From the NCBI GenBank assembly GCA_027924585.1, contig BSBM01000826.1, forward strand, positions 14,477,501 to 14,541,500: 64,000 nucleotides of DNA. Reading direction: 5' to 3'. Shown piece after piece: positions 10,141 to 20,000 of this stretch (position 1 is the stretch's first letter; each line of letters opens with the position of its first letter). The stretch comes from Larix kaempferi (taxonomy: Eukaryota > Streptophyta > Pinopsida > Pinales > Pinaceae). A program made the position numbers and the translations under genes. The notes beneath the pieces are model-generated. The model was not told the origin of the DNA. It saw only the letters and a list, made by a program, of their open reading frames with translations, and ran no database searches.

Positions 10141-10872
10141 CAAGAATCAACTAGTTATTGCAGTGTAGGTATTTATTACAATCAGCTTGAGTATGAGTGT
10201 GAAATCAATCATCCCCGGGCTTGGCTGGAATGGACGTTGCTCAGCCTGGAGTGGTCTCCTCTGCAACCGAAGCACCTCCAATTTTGCAGGAAATGATGGA
10301 TGCAGCTGTTGAAGACTCGGTTGCTGCTGTAGGCATTCCTTTTGGGTCGGTTCAGCCTGTTTCTGGTGTCTTTGTGAGTATCGTTCCCCTGCATGCCACC
10401 TTTCCCATTCCATCCACCATTGACTCACTGCACTTCAAATGTGTCCGGAAGACCGAAGGGGATGCCTCCCCCTGTCACAAAACAGAATCGCTGAGGCCAA
10501 AGCTCCCTCCCCAAGGCTGGGATGATGACTTCTTCTGCAGCTGCCCTATTGTTGAAGACAAGCTCAGCTCTCAGAATGAAGAAGCAAGTACTTTAGATGG
10601 CAATCCCTAGCTCTCTGTGTGAATGTTAGAGGTTTTGTCTTTTTTGACTATATAAATTGTTTTCATGTTCTGTTCTGTTTTATTATATGCTATGTAATGA
10701 TCCTATAGGGCCTGGTCTCCTCAGACAGGTCTGTTTTTCTATGTTACTTATCTACCTAGCATTTTTGAGCCTCTAGGCTGGTGGTTCCAGCCCCCAAGAT
10801 CGCCAAGGCTGGCTAGAGGCCATGTAATTTTTGAATTCTTTTTATAAATATACTGAAGCAGATTTACAAAAA
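10141..10872 (+). mobile_element. 3' fragment of a LINE-like retroelement
   Basis: A coding-looking tail (10,230-10,610) is followed by a 3' untranslated region containing GGCCTGGTCTCCTCAGACAG, GGTGGTTCCAGCCCCCAAGA and GGCTGGCTAGAGGCCATGTA. It ends in TATAAATATACTGAAGCAGA and a short A-tract (10,868-10,875). That layout resembles 5'-truncated plant LINE ends. I could not find a target-site duplication, and I cannot show it belongs to the same family as the LINE at 14,339. Confidence 0.5.
10230..10610 (+). CDS. Uncharacterised 126-residue open frame upstream of a LINE-type 3' end
   Basis: From the ATG at 10,230 (MDVAQPGVVSS) to a TAG at 10,608. The product is Pro/Ser-rich with acidic patches (ILQEMMDAAVEDSVAAVG; GWDDDFFCSCPIVEDKL) and no domain I recognise. 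GC content is clearly higher than in the surrounding DNA, so it probably once coded for protein. It may be the C-terminal end of a LINE ORF, or a short host exon captured beside it. No second copy in this window allows a test. Confidence 0.35.
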   Translation: MDVAQPGVVSSATEAPPILQEMMDAAVEDSVAAVGIPFGSVQPVSGVFVSIVPLHATFPIPSTIDSLHFKCVRKTEGDASPCHKTESLRPKLPPQGWDDDFFCSCPIVEDKLSSQNEEASTLDGNP

Positions 10873-10877
10873 AAACT

Positions 10878-11240
10878 GTGATTGGAGTTGCCTTTCTACT
10901 CCTATGGCGGTGGCTGATCAGAGAGTTGAAATCACTGGCCCTGTACTGGAGACACGAGAGGAAGATGATCATTAATGTTCTCAATTCCGGCGCTACACAT
11001 CCTACATATGTTGGGATGGTAATATTTGTCGGGGGAATAATAATTGGAGGCAATTCTCTTGGAAACCCAAGATCAGTTGGAAACGATAAAAAAGACAGAG
11101 GGTTTAGAATACAATGCTCCATGATTCCCTGTAGATGTGAACTGGTTTTTTTGTGTGTCGATTCATTTCTGTCGTTATTGAGTATCATGCCAGCGAAGAT
11201 ATTATTGGCATTCACATGGAGATGCTTGGATGCCAGCTGA
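10878..11240 (+). pseudogene. Possible exon fragment with one membrane-spanning segment
   Basis: Open for 120 codons with normal-looking coding composition. Visible features are a hydrophobic start (VAFLLLWRWLI), a basic stretch (RELKSL, WRHERKM) and a likely membrane segment YVGMVIFVGGIIIGG, then a polar part. No initiator context or family I can name. It sits between the LINE tail and the left end of the long inverted-repeat element. It could be a remnant of a host gene disrupted by these insertions. Confidence 0.3.
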
Positions 11241-11309
11241 GAATTTCTGGAGTAGGAGTAGCTTAGCAGTACATTTCATGTAACTATTTTTCATCGAGTT
11301 GAGCAAGCC

Positions 11310-11558
11310 TCAAGGCATCAAACCTAGAGGCATCGATATAGCATTTTGAAATAGTATACCACATTTCCATTCAAACCAGTGAATTGACAAATAATGGCAC
11401 CAACATACTCCTTCCACTTGTTTAAATCTGATGCAATATCTGGCATTACCATAGCCAGCGTCGCTATCCCAAAAGATCGAATAAACTATTGAGGGATGAT
11501 TTGTCACATTGTACAGCGGGATGATTTGGCCAACCTTCATGATTGCAGAAGGCGACAA
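11310..11558 (-). pseudogene. Possible exon fragment, unidentified
   Basis: Minus-strand open stretch of 82 codons with balanced composition, rich in aromatic residues and cysteine (VYSIFWDSDAGYGNARYC, GVCWCHYLSIHWFEWKCG). No domain recognised. The opposite orientation to the preceding fragment means the two are not one gene as they stand. Chance cannot be excluded. Confidence 0.25.
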
Positions 11559-11595
11559 TTCCAGATTCTTAAATTTTGTGGAAAGCAGTTGAGTA

Positions 11596-11604
11596 AATGG
11601 GGAG
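11596..11604. repeat. Left 9-bp target-site duplication AATGGGGAG
   Basis: Directly precedes the first base of the left inverted arm. An identical AATGGGGAG lies directly after the last base of the right arm (23,702-23,710). A 9-bp duplication is characteristic of Mutator-superfamily transposition. Confidence 0.75.
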
Positions 11605-11648
11605 GGCTGAGCTTATCTCGCCTGTACGTTCAGGCTTGATAAGCCAGC
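11605..11648. repeat. Terminal palindrome of the left arm
   Basis: GCTTATC pairs with GATAAGC and GCCTG with CAGGC around the loop TACGTT, with an outer GCT/AGC. The same position in the right arm (about 23,658-23,701) can form a longer stem, GCTTATCCCGCCTG against CAGGCGAGATAAGC. Confidence 0.75.
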
Positions 11649-12126
11649 TGGGCAGGTGGGTCCGGAACCTCTCCGTTTGACTCTCTTCGTTTCTCCGATC
11701 ACCGGCGTTTTTTTCACAGATTGCGGGGCCGTCGAGAGTCTGAGATACGTACACAGGGCTCAGTTGATGTGGATGGATTTGACGTCCTCGAGCTGCAAAC
11801 TACCGTGCCATGGCCTCCAAAATGTCCCATCCTGCCAATTGATTCAAATTTGGATTTCCCTCCATGATCGTCTTTTTTGATCGCCCTCTGTTCACTAGAT
11901 TGACACCCTGTTTTCATTCGACCAGTCTTCACTCGAGCAACGCCGTGAGGGGAGTCTTTAACTGAGGATTGATAATAATGCTGAAACGAAGGAGCTCGTC
12001 ATCAAGGCAGGAGAAGCCCTGGGTTTTCTTTCACTCGAAAATAAACAAAACTGTGAAATAATAATGAGCATTGACTTGGTGGGTCATCCGAATTCGATCG
12101 CAGGCCTGATCTCCGTGCTGAACGAC

Positions 12127-12170
12127 CCGGTGCAAGGTATTCATGTACCCGGTGCAAGGTATTCATGTAG
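12127..12170. repeat. 22-bp tandem duplication that breaks the left gene copy
   Basis: CCCGGTGCAAGGTATTCATG plus TA occurs twice head to tail here but once in the right arm (near 23,165-23,190). As 22 is not a multiple of three, the frame is lost. Confidence 0.9.
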
Positions 12171-12253
12171 CGAGAGTACTTCGGAATCTGCTTGCATACG
12201 CAAAGGCAGATTGCGTTCAATTGAGGGATCAAATCAATGCAATGGCAGCGCAG

Positions 12254-12365
12254 GTTGAAGTTTGCATTCAATTCGGTCATTTAAAAATTAAAGCCTTCCA
12301 CTGCAATTCAATAGCAAAGCATATTCATGCTATAGATTAATTTTTTGCTTGTGATATTTTTACAG
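12254..12365 (+). other. Intron of the left armadillo copy (112 bp)
   Basis: Donor CAG|GTTGAAG at 12,253/12,254 and acceptor TTTTTACAG|GTTGTGG at 12,365/12,366, phase 0, AT-rich. The right arm keeps an intron of the same 112 bp with the same borders. The copies therefore came from genomic DNA, not from a spliced transcript. Confidence 0.75.
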
Positions 12366-12761
12366 GTTGTGGAGTTTGTCATGGAGAAAGAGGGCGAGCA
12401 TCAGGAAGCAGCTATAGGACTGGCTGCTCAGATCTTCCAGGTTATGACCAACTTGGATTTCGAACATGTCTTCAATGATTTCAAAATAAAGGGTTCGTTG
12501 ATTTCAAAATTGGTGGATCTCTTCCAGGAGCACCCACATCCATCAAGGGAGATTCCGAGCATCAGGAGATTCAACATCGAGCTTCTAATCGCTGTTATGA
12601 AGATGGATGGATCTACAATAGAAAGAAAAATGATATCAGAACTGAAGGAGGTTATGGAGGGAGTGATGAAAACGCCGTCCGAGTTGGAGAGTGACATGGC
12701 TGTTCGATCCCTCGTAAAATCTGCCATGGTATTGCTTCGTAATAATAAACAGATGCAGTAG

Positions 12762-14262
12762 TATGTAGCCACTTCCGACTTTAGAATCAGTTTGGTATTG
12801 TATGCAGAAGTATCTAGCCAGTTCTGGTTTCATCATGAGTTTGGTATTGCATGTTGTATTCAATGATTCCGTTGAGGGTAAATTGAAATTGGGTTTTAAG
12901 ACAAAGGGTAAATTGCAATTGGGTTTTAATATAAATGTTTTATATGCGTGATTAAGGGTTCAGTATGAGCAAAAATGAGTCGTTCCTAGAAGATTGCTAT
13001 TGGTCTTTGATGGGCTAAGACTATACATTGCAAAATTGCGTCGCGAGAGAAATATATGGTTTAATTTTAAATTTATAAACTTCTGATTTTTTAATGTTAA
13101 TTTTTTTTTAATGAAGTTAGGTTTTGAAAGTGATCATAACATTAGTTTTCAAAAATGTTATTTTTTATATAAAAACTTAAATTTTGAATAATTTTCAATT
13201 TCAAAAATGCAATTTTCAATTCGATTAAGTGTGATTCAATTATGCAGTTATTAATTTTGATTTTAAAATTGAGAATTTTAAATTTGAAAATTTTGTAATT
13301 ATTATTAAATTTTGATTTTAAAATTGACAATTTTATGGTTTCATTTAAATCTCATTTTTATATATATTATATATCATGTTATTTAGTATTAATTAATTTT
13401 GTATATCTATGTATAATATATTTATACCAAATATCACTAAATATATCAATATTAATGAGATATAATAAAATAATTTAAATAAATGTATAATATGTCTATA
13501 TCAAACTTTACTTCAAATACATTAATATTAATGAGATATAAGAAAATAATTTAAAACAAGTGATAATGAGAATCATTACATTTCCACTTTTATACTTTTT
13601 AAAAAGAAATTTAAGGTAATGTACAAAGGTTTCTATATATAAACAAAATATAAAGTCTATGATGTGGTTTCAATATATACATTAAATAAAATCTTTCAAA
13701 GTTTGTGAAATGTAATGTTAAAAAAAATATAATTATTGGCTCTTTCCTCCTATAACCAACTTATTATAAAAATAAACCCTAATATAAAAACCATAAATTT
13801 TAGAAAGCCACAACAATACTAATTTTGAAACTATATAAAAGCTTTCTTGAATTTTAAAACTTTTATAAGGAGCTAGAGAGAACACAAACTAGATTAATGC
13901 AAACTCATATATGATTTAAACTAGATTAATGCAAACTCATATATGATTTTATTAGTTGATTACATATGCTTCTCTTATATATGATTTTATTAGTTGATTA
14001 TGCTTCTCTTTCTTATGACGAGTAATTAAATTATCATCTTTTATGAAGGTTATATTTATTATTTATAAGTATTTTTAAAGAGAAACAAAATTTCTAAAAC
14101 ATCATTATATATTACTATTACTAGTATTAATACCTTTATTTTATATAAAATTATACATTCCAATTTCCAACTTTCAACCACTTTCTATTTTGCAAGTTGC
14201 ATCGATTCCTCCTTGAAAAAATTACATTAGCATGCTACAACAACTAAATGACTTGGAAGTTG
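12762..14262. other. AT-rich inner part of the left arm
   Basis: No coding features. Very AT-rich with short local duplications at 13,890-14,010. Its inverted homologue occupies 21,236-22,440, so it belongs to the arm rather than to a later insertion. Confidence 0.7.
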
Positions 14263-14403
14263 TCCCTTGGGCAATATCAGAACCCTAAGGTCTAAATAAC
14301 ACCTTAAAATTTTTGGGACTTCGGATGATCGCTAGGGTTTGAAGGGTTTGGCTACACGCTAGTTACGGGCTCGACGCTGACAGGCTGCAGGAAGGTAGGT
14401 TCA

Positions 14404-15804
14404 GTGGGTTTGGCCACCTTATTGATGCACATGGTAAGCATGCTGACCCCATCCTCGAGACCTTCGGGTTTGGCAGGGGATGAGGACATGGGTTTAGGCG
14501 GCTCAAGCGGATCAGAGGCAGGGAGGAATAAGAGATCGAGCATGGGGGGTTGCCTCCCCAAAACCCTCACTATTTGTGCTATCCAGGTCAAATCTGATAA
14601 AATTAGAGAGAGGATCGAGCAATGGAAGGAGAAAGCACTGATTGGAAAGTTTGTGGGGATCTGGCCGCGAGAGAAAGATCTGGTTCAATGAATCAAGACC
14701 ACTTGGAATCCCAAAGGGAATTATGAATTGCACCTGGGTGCCAAAGGGTTCTTTTCAATTATCTTCTTCAATCTGGAATACAGGGACAGGGTTCTGGAGG
14801 GAGGCCCTTATTTCTTTCTCTCTTCGGGTCTGTATCTTAGGCCATGGAAAGAAAGGTTTAACCTAGAAATGGAGGATATGAAGGTAGCCCCGGTCTGGAT
14901 CAGGCTCTATTCTCTCCCCTGTGAGTACTGGGATCTGGAGATCCTGCAAGCTATTGGCAATACCCTAGGGGAGTTTGTTAAAGTCGCAGAGTATACCAAG
15001 ATCCAAAGGTACACTGCTTGTGCCTCCATCTGTGTTTACATGGATCTGTCAAAATATCTTCCTGAGGCAATTAGTCTGAACTGGGAAGGCGAGGAGTGGA
15101 TTCAACCTCTTGATTATGAATAGCTTCCATTCAGATGCAGACTCTGTCATGAATATGGTCACTTTGGCAGGAACTACCCTAAGACCACTCAGGTGCCGCC
15201 TCCATCCAACTCTGCCGAGGAGGGTGTGAAGGATAAATATGGATTTACCTAAGTGTGTAACAAGTGGAAGAACAGAGCGGTGGATCATCAGAAGAAAGGA
15301 AAGGAGAAAGTCGAGAAAGGTATCAATGGCAATAATCCCTTCCAGATTCTGGAGGAAGTTGATGAGGCCGACCAGGATGGAAGCAAAGGGAAGAGTCATC
15401 AGGAAAACATAGCAATGGAAGCAGAGATTCCACTGCTTCAGGCTGCGCTGTCTGAAAATCAACTGGTGGTTATGGAGGAAGACGAGGATGAGGAAATGGA
15501 GTTGGGAGAACTTGACCTAGATGAGATCGAAAAAGAATGCAACAAAAAGGGTTCGGGCTATGTAACACGTAGGAAATTCGAGCTTTTGCAAGAGGCAATC
15601 ATCAAATCTAAAGCTAACCAGTAGCTCGGGATTTCCTTGGATCCTCACAAAGGGAGCAAAAGGAAATCCCTGGAGGAGGATTTGAAACGGGGCAGGAAGT
15701 CGAACAGACAAAGAATTGCAGAGATTGGAGTGAAACTCATTGAATCTGGCCAGTACCCGACAATCAGGGCGACCTTTTCTGAAGCAAATAAGGTTTCCCA
15801 ATGA
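14404..15804 (+). pseudogene. LINE ORF1: DUF4283-like and CCHC zinc-knuckle protein
   Basis: A single frame is kept for about 1.4 kb, interrupted by four stops: TGA at 14,689, TAG at 15,121, TAA at 15,250 and TAG at 15,622. Each could come from one transition in TGG, CAG or CAA. The central part (LTICAIQVKSDKIRERIEQW, GAKGFFSIIFFNLEYRDRVL, VAPVWIRLYSLPCEYW) resembles the DUF4283 domain of plant LINE ORF1. It is followed by CRLCHEYGHFGRNYP, a CCHC knuckle whose last cysteine is tyrosine. A long acidic/basic tail (EEDEDEEMELGELDLDEIEK) follows. Such proteins bind the element RNA. The stop codon overlaps the ORF2 start. Confidence 0.8.
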
Positions 15805-16620
15805 AGCTCATATCGTGGAATATTCGAGGGTGTAATCACCCGAGGAAAATAAAAACGCTGGCAAGAAAGATTAAGAAGGAGAAACCTGATGTTCTTTTTT
15901 TACAAGAAACTAAATGCAGCTTTGAAACCATGGAGAAGGTGGGGAAAAGGATCTGGAAAGGTTGTAAAGTGATTTCAACGAATGCTTTAGGCATGGATGG
16001 TGGCTTAGTAGTCTTATGGCTTCCTCACTATTTGTAATTGACTGATTGGAGAGCTAATCAGTTTTCTATTTCCTGCAATTTTACTATCTTAGATTCAGGG
16101 ACAAAAGGTACTCTGGTAAATATTTACGGACCCAGTGCCTTCCCTCTTAAGCATTCATTTATTAGATTTTTATCTTGGATGGCTGAGCAAGCTGTTACTG
16201 GTTCTTGGATAGTGGGAGGTGATTTTAACCTCATATCTTCGCTTAATGAGAAGGGCAGTAGGAGGGTTTTGGATAGATTCCAGGAAGCTTTCAGGGAGCT
16301 TATATCCCAAAGCCCGTTCATTGATATTGAGACCAGAAATGGTTGGCATACTTGGAATAACAAACGAGGTGGTCAGCACCTTGTAGCTTCCAGAATTGAC
16401 AGATTTCTGACTACTGAAGACATTGACCGTGGTATGGGCAAAGTCAATGCCAGGGTACTACCCTCAGCAGGATCCGACCATTGGCTCATTTTCCTCCATT
16501 GGGATTGGTCAAACAATGTCCTTTATAAACCTTTCAGATTTGAGCAGTCTGGTTGGAGCATAAAGACTTCAAAGATTTGGTGGGGCAGTGGTGGCAAGAG
16601 CTGGTCCCCCTGGAGGGTAC
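15801..16620 (+). pseudogene. LINE ORF2, apurinic-type endonuclease domain
   Basis: Starts MKLISWNIRGCNHPRKIK at the ATG overlapping the ORF1 stop. The endonuclease motifs are in order: WNIRG, LFLQETK (catalytic Glu), IYGPSAF, GSWIVGGDFNLI, ASRIDRFL and SDHWLIFL (the terminal SDH). One in-frame TAA at 16,035 could be a CAA change. The frame is lost at about 16,560, in the linker to the reverse transcriptase. In life this nuclease nicks target DNA to prime reverse transcription. Confidence 0.85.
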
Positions 16621-18354
16621 CGGTATGTTCCAATTTCAGAAAAAACTCTAAGCCCTCAAATCCAAAATTCGTACTTGGAACAAGAAGACTTCGGTAACAT
16701 ATTCCAGGATAAGAAAAAGTTGATAGAGGACCTGGAGCAGACCCACCGCAGAGGAATGGGTGATGGATGGGATGACGCTTTAAGGGAGCAGAAGCAACAT
16801 CTGTTGGATCAACTTGAAGCCAGGGAAAGGCAGGAGGAAATTTTCGGGAAACAAAAGTCCAGGAACCAATGGCTCCAAGATGGGGAGAAAAATATGAAAT
16901 TATTTCATAACATGGTCATTCAAAACCGTCATAGATCAAATATTTTCAAGCTCAAAAGGGATGATGGGAATCAAGTGGAAACTAGAGGCGAGATTGAAGA
17001 TGAACTAGTTAACCACTTTGCTTTGGTCTTAAAGGAAGACAGGGCTGATCGGAGCACTGCTATTTCCCACATCACTCGTCTCATCCCCAGACTAGTCACC
17101 GAGGACCATAACGAGTTGCTGAACAAACCTGTGTCTATGCAGGAAGTTGAGGAAGCCATGAATCAGATGGCTCTTGGGAAGGCCCCAGGACCGGATGGTT
17201 GTACTACCAATTTCTTCCATTCCTTCTGGGATATGATCAAGGAAGAGGTTCTAGGCATTGTTGAAGAATCCCGCAAGTGTTGTGGGGTTTTAAAAGATTT
17301 TAATGTGACCTTTCTTTCTCTTATTCCGAAGGAGGAAGGCGCAGACTCCCCTAGAAAGTTCAGACCTATAGCCCTCTGAAATGTCATTTACAAGATCATT
17401 ACCAAAGTGATTGTTAATAGGCTCCAGCCTCTGCTCCCTATCCTTATTAGCCCGGAGCAGTCGAGATTTGTTGAAGGAAGAAAAATTGTGGATGGAATCA
17501 TTTTGGTTCACAAGACTATCCATTCCCTGAAGCTCACTAAGAAACTTGGCATGCTAATCAATCTGGACTTAGCACAAGATTATGATAAGCTTAGCTGGAA
17601 GTACATGCACATCATCCTGGCTGCCTTTGGGTTTGACAGGACTTGGGTGAACTGGATTATGAATCTAATCTCCACTCCTTTCTTTTCCATCCTGCTCAAT
17701 GGTTCCCCGTCTAGAATCCTACAGGCCTCTCGGGGAATTCGCCAAGGTGACCCCCTCTCGGCTTTCCTCTTCATCATAATGGCAGAGGGGCTGAGTAAAC
17801 TCCTGCGGAGCTTAACAATTAATGGCAGTATCAGAGGCTTGCAACTCCATCCTGGGTTGGACAAGAAGATGCACCAACAATTTGTTGACGACACCATGTT
17901 AATGGTGCACCCTTCAGTCCAAGAAGCTCATATCTTCAAAAAAGGCTTAACACTTTTTGAGAAGGCATCGGGGCTTGAATTCAATCCTACTAAGTCTCAA
18001 GTTTTCTTCTTTAATACTGCTGAAATTACGCAGCATAATATTATGAGGATTTTAGGCTATGTTAAAGGATCTCTTCCTTCCAAGTATCTGGGTGTTCCTA
18101 TCTCTAAAGGCACCATTCATAAGGTTTCATGGCAAGATTTGATTCATAGGATTCGGAAAAGGATAGCGAGTTGGATGCTCAGACCTTTAAATCTCCCTAG
18201 CTGTCTAGTCTTGGTTAAGTCAGTTCTCCAAGCTATGCCCGTTTACCTCTTTTCTATGCTCTCTTCCCCAAAATCAGTTCTTAAAGAAATAAGGAGTATT
18301 CAACGAAATTTCCTGTGGTTGATGTATAATACAAATTCATTTGGAAGCAAGTAA
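16588..18354 (+). pseudogene. LINE ORF2, reverse transcriptase domain, truncated
   Basis: After two frame changes between 16,560 and 16,690 (the linker FQFQKKL and NIFQDKKKL lie in different frames), one frame runs to 18,354 with a TGA at 17,380. Motifs include LGKAPGPDGC, LSLIPKEEGADSPRKFRPIA, SRFVEGRKI, INLDLAQDYDKLSW (first catalytic Asp), GIRQGDPLS and QFVDDTMLM (FVDD in place of the usual FADD), then LPSKYLGVPI. It ends inside the sequence after SIQRNFLW at the junction with the Gypsy fragment, so the C-terminal end is missing. Confidence 0.85.
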
Positions 18355-18356
18355 TT

Positions 18357-18635
18357 TCACCACTTCTTCAAGGCTTGTACAATAGCATAGAATTCGAGAT
18401 CATATATGCAATATTTCTTATTAGCATCATTCAACTTCTCACTGAAAAATGATATCGCTCTTCTCACTTGGCTCATAATTGTTCCTATCATTGTCCCTCT
18501 CTCATCACTATCCACTTGAAACACTTCATCAAAATTTGGAATGTCAAAACTGGTTGTTTTGTTACCTTCTTCTTCAAAATTTCCAATAACTTCATCATTG
18601 TTGTGGTCCACTGGAAAGTCCTTATCTTCATGCAT
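18357..18635 (-). pseudogene. Gypsy fragment: RNase H start
   Basis: Minus-strand frame containing AISFFSEKLNDANKKYCIYD and LEFYAIVQALKKW, the standard motif of Gypsy RNase H between the polymerase and nuclease domains. The frame ends at the junction. Upstream a SYSRF-type connection region is degraded. Confidence 0.8.
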
Positions 18636-18849
18636 TTAGTATGGGTGCACAAATCTCACTGAAATTTTAGATAAATTTCCTATAGAATCTCACCAACCCA
18701 TGGAAGCTTCTCACATCAAAGATGCACTTAGGTGTTGGCCAGTCCAAAATGGCCCTTACGTTGTTGGGATCCATCTCCAAGCCTTCACTAGAAACCTAAA
18801 AAACCAAGTACATTAACTCTTCCTTCAATACCATGCACTTCTTCAGATT

Positions 18850-19320
18850 GATCAACAACTTCTCTTCCTTCAATCATTCCAACACCCTTCTCCCATGCTC
18901 CAGGTGTTCTTCCTTGGTTCTATTAAAAATCAGAATGTCGTTCAAATACACGACAACAAATTTTCCCAATAACAATTTCAAGTCTTCATTCATGAGCCTC
19001 ATAAAAGTGGTGGGAGAATTAGTTAACCCAAATGGCATAATTAACAACTCAAACAACCCATCCTTTGTCTTGAAAGCAGGCTTCCATTCATCACCATCCC
19101 TTATTTGTATTTGATGGTAACACTCTTCAGGTATATCTTTGTAAAGTATCTAGCAAGACTCAAACAATCCACGAGGTATTCCATCCTTGGTAAAGTAAAT
19201 CTATAGTTGATAGTGATCTTATTGATGGCTCGTGAATCAATACACATTCGCCATTCACCATCCCTTTTTGGTGTCAAGTGACTATCGGCACAACATAAGG
19301 GATCAGACTTTCCCATATCA
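18850..19320 (-). pseudogene. Gypsy fragment: reverse transcriptase with damaged active site
   Basis: Two open pieces: LTPKRDGEWRMCIDSRAINK through TLPRMEYLVDCLS (19,316-19,101), and [20 protein letters not shown] through [20 protein letters not shown] (19,056-18,874). The catalytic box usually reads YxDDIL. Here it is YLNDIL, with the first Asp changed to Asn (GAT/GAC to AAT/AAC, one transition). The enzyme is dead. Confidence 0.85.
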
Positions 19321-19707
19321 GTAATTTGTCAAGTAACTCCTATACTTCATGATTCACTCATTCCTTCTTTGTTGTGGTCATCTGGTAAGATTACTTATTG
19401 GGTAGACTTGATCCTGGTACCAAGGCAAGTTGATGTGCTACACTCCTCAAGGGGGGTAGACTTGCGAGTAAATCATCTACAACAATTTCATTAAATTCCT
19501 TCAACAAAGGTTGAATCTCTGGTGGCACAAAATTCACTTTTCCAACCGCTTGGACTCATTTTGGCATGATGGCCAAACAAAAAATTATCCTTATATGTTC
19601 TCTCATAAATTCCTTAGCTGAGCATAACATTACTATGTTGCTACTACTACCCACATCTTTCCCATTTTTATTTGGTTCCTCTGCCATTGCATTCTCCAAC
19701 ACTGATT

Positions 19708-19980
19708 CTAATCGATAGTGTTGTTCATCCTTTTAAACTCATACGCATTTTCCCCACCATCATGAGACAACTTTGTGACAAATAACCATGGTCTACCCAC
19801 CAATACATGGCATTCATCCATATCCACTATATCACACAAGACATGTTTGTTGAATTTCCCAATTTGAATATGTAACTTTAAGGAAATGGATATATGAAGT
19901 GGGAAAGTAACTAGCCACTTGGTCTCTATGAATAGATGATCAAGGTCCAAGTTCATTCTAACCAATGGCCTGGAGGGCAT
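19708..19980 (-). pseudogene. Gypsy fragment: end of protease region
   Basis: Contains KFNKHVLCDIVDMDECHVLV and GRPWLFVTKLSHDGGENAYEF, matching the segment after the aspartic protease in Gypsy polyproteins. The catalytic DTGA part is not present upstream in a clear form. Confidence 0.7.
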
Positions 19981-20000
19981 AAGGAAAAAGCATACTAGTG

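Larger units (their letters stand above)
11965..12761 (+). pseudogene. Armadillo-repeat protein gene fragment, left copy (two exons, frameshifted)
   Basis: Exon a (from about 11,965, RIDNNAETKELVIKAGEAL, to 12,253) is joined in phase 0 to exon b (12,366-12,761, VVEFVMEKEGEHQEAAIGL onward, stop TAG at 12,759). The helical repeat pattern (GLISVLNDPVQGIHV, ARVLRNLLAYA, LISKLVDLFQEH, IRRFNIELLIAVMK) resembles the C-terminal half of plant armadillo-repeat superfamily proteins. Such proteins are all-helical scaffolds, and this subfamily's function is not known to me. A perfect 22-bp tandem duplication (about 12,127-12,170) in exon a shifts the frame. Upstream, an in-frame TAA at 11,959 is shared by both arms, so the true 5' exon boundary is uncertain. 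The parent gene is not in the window. Confidence 0.7.
11605..14262 (+). repeat. Left inverted arm (2658 bp)
   Basis: Matches the reverse complement of 21,236-23,701 from the terminal GGCTGAGC to the inner end GACTTGGAAGTTG. Contents in order are a terminal palindrome, a GC-rich stretch, an armadillo gene fragment with intron, then a 1.4-kb AT-rich part (12,870-14,262). It is about 190 bp longer than the right arm, partly because of local duplications at 13,890-14,010 (31-bp and about 36-bp direct repeats) not seen in the other arm. Confidence 0.9.
14339..18354 (+). mobile_element. Plant L1-type LINE, 3'-truncated and decayed
   Basis: ORF1 (14,404-15,804) and ORF2 (15,801-18,354) lie in the usual order. 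ORF2 stops abruptly after the reverse transcriptase, without the C-terminal RNase H or zinc region, 3' untranslated region or A-tail. There the sequence changes at 18,354/18,355 to a minus-strand Gypsy fragment. The 5' limit (about 14,339) is the point after which the sequence no longer resembles the inner arm, and is approximate. The LINE lies in the spacer of the inverted-arm element. Confidence 0.85.
18355..20000 (-). mobile_element. Internal fragment of a decayed Gypsy element (minus strand)
   Basis: Read on the minus strand, the order is protease (about 19,980-19,708), reverse transcriptase (about 19,316-18,850) and start of RNase H (18,635-18,357). LTRs, gag and integrase are absent. 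All three regions are broken by stops. It abuts the LINE at 18,354/18,355, so either the Gypsy was cut by the LINE or a deletion joined them. Confidence 0.8.

Noticed and set aside
10147-10428. Minus-strand frame opposite the LINE-like tail
   Set aside because: Gln/Pro-rich shadow of the + strand coding-like sequence, with no recognisable motif.
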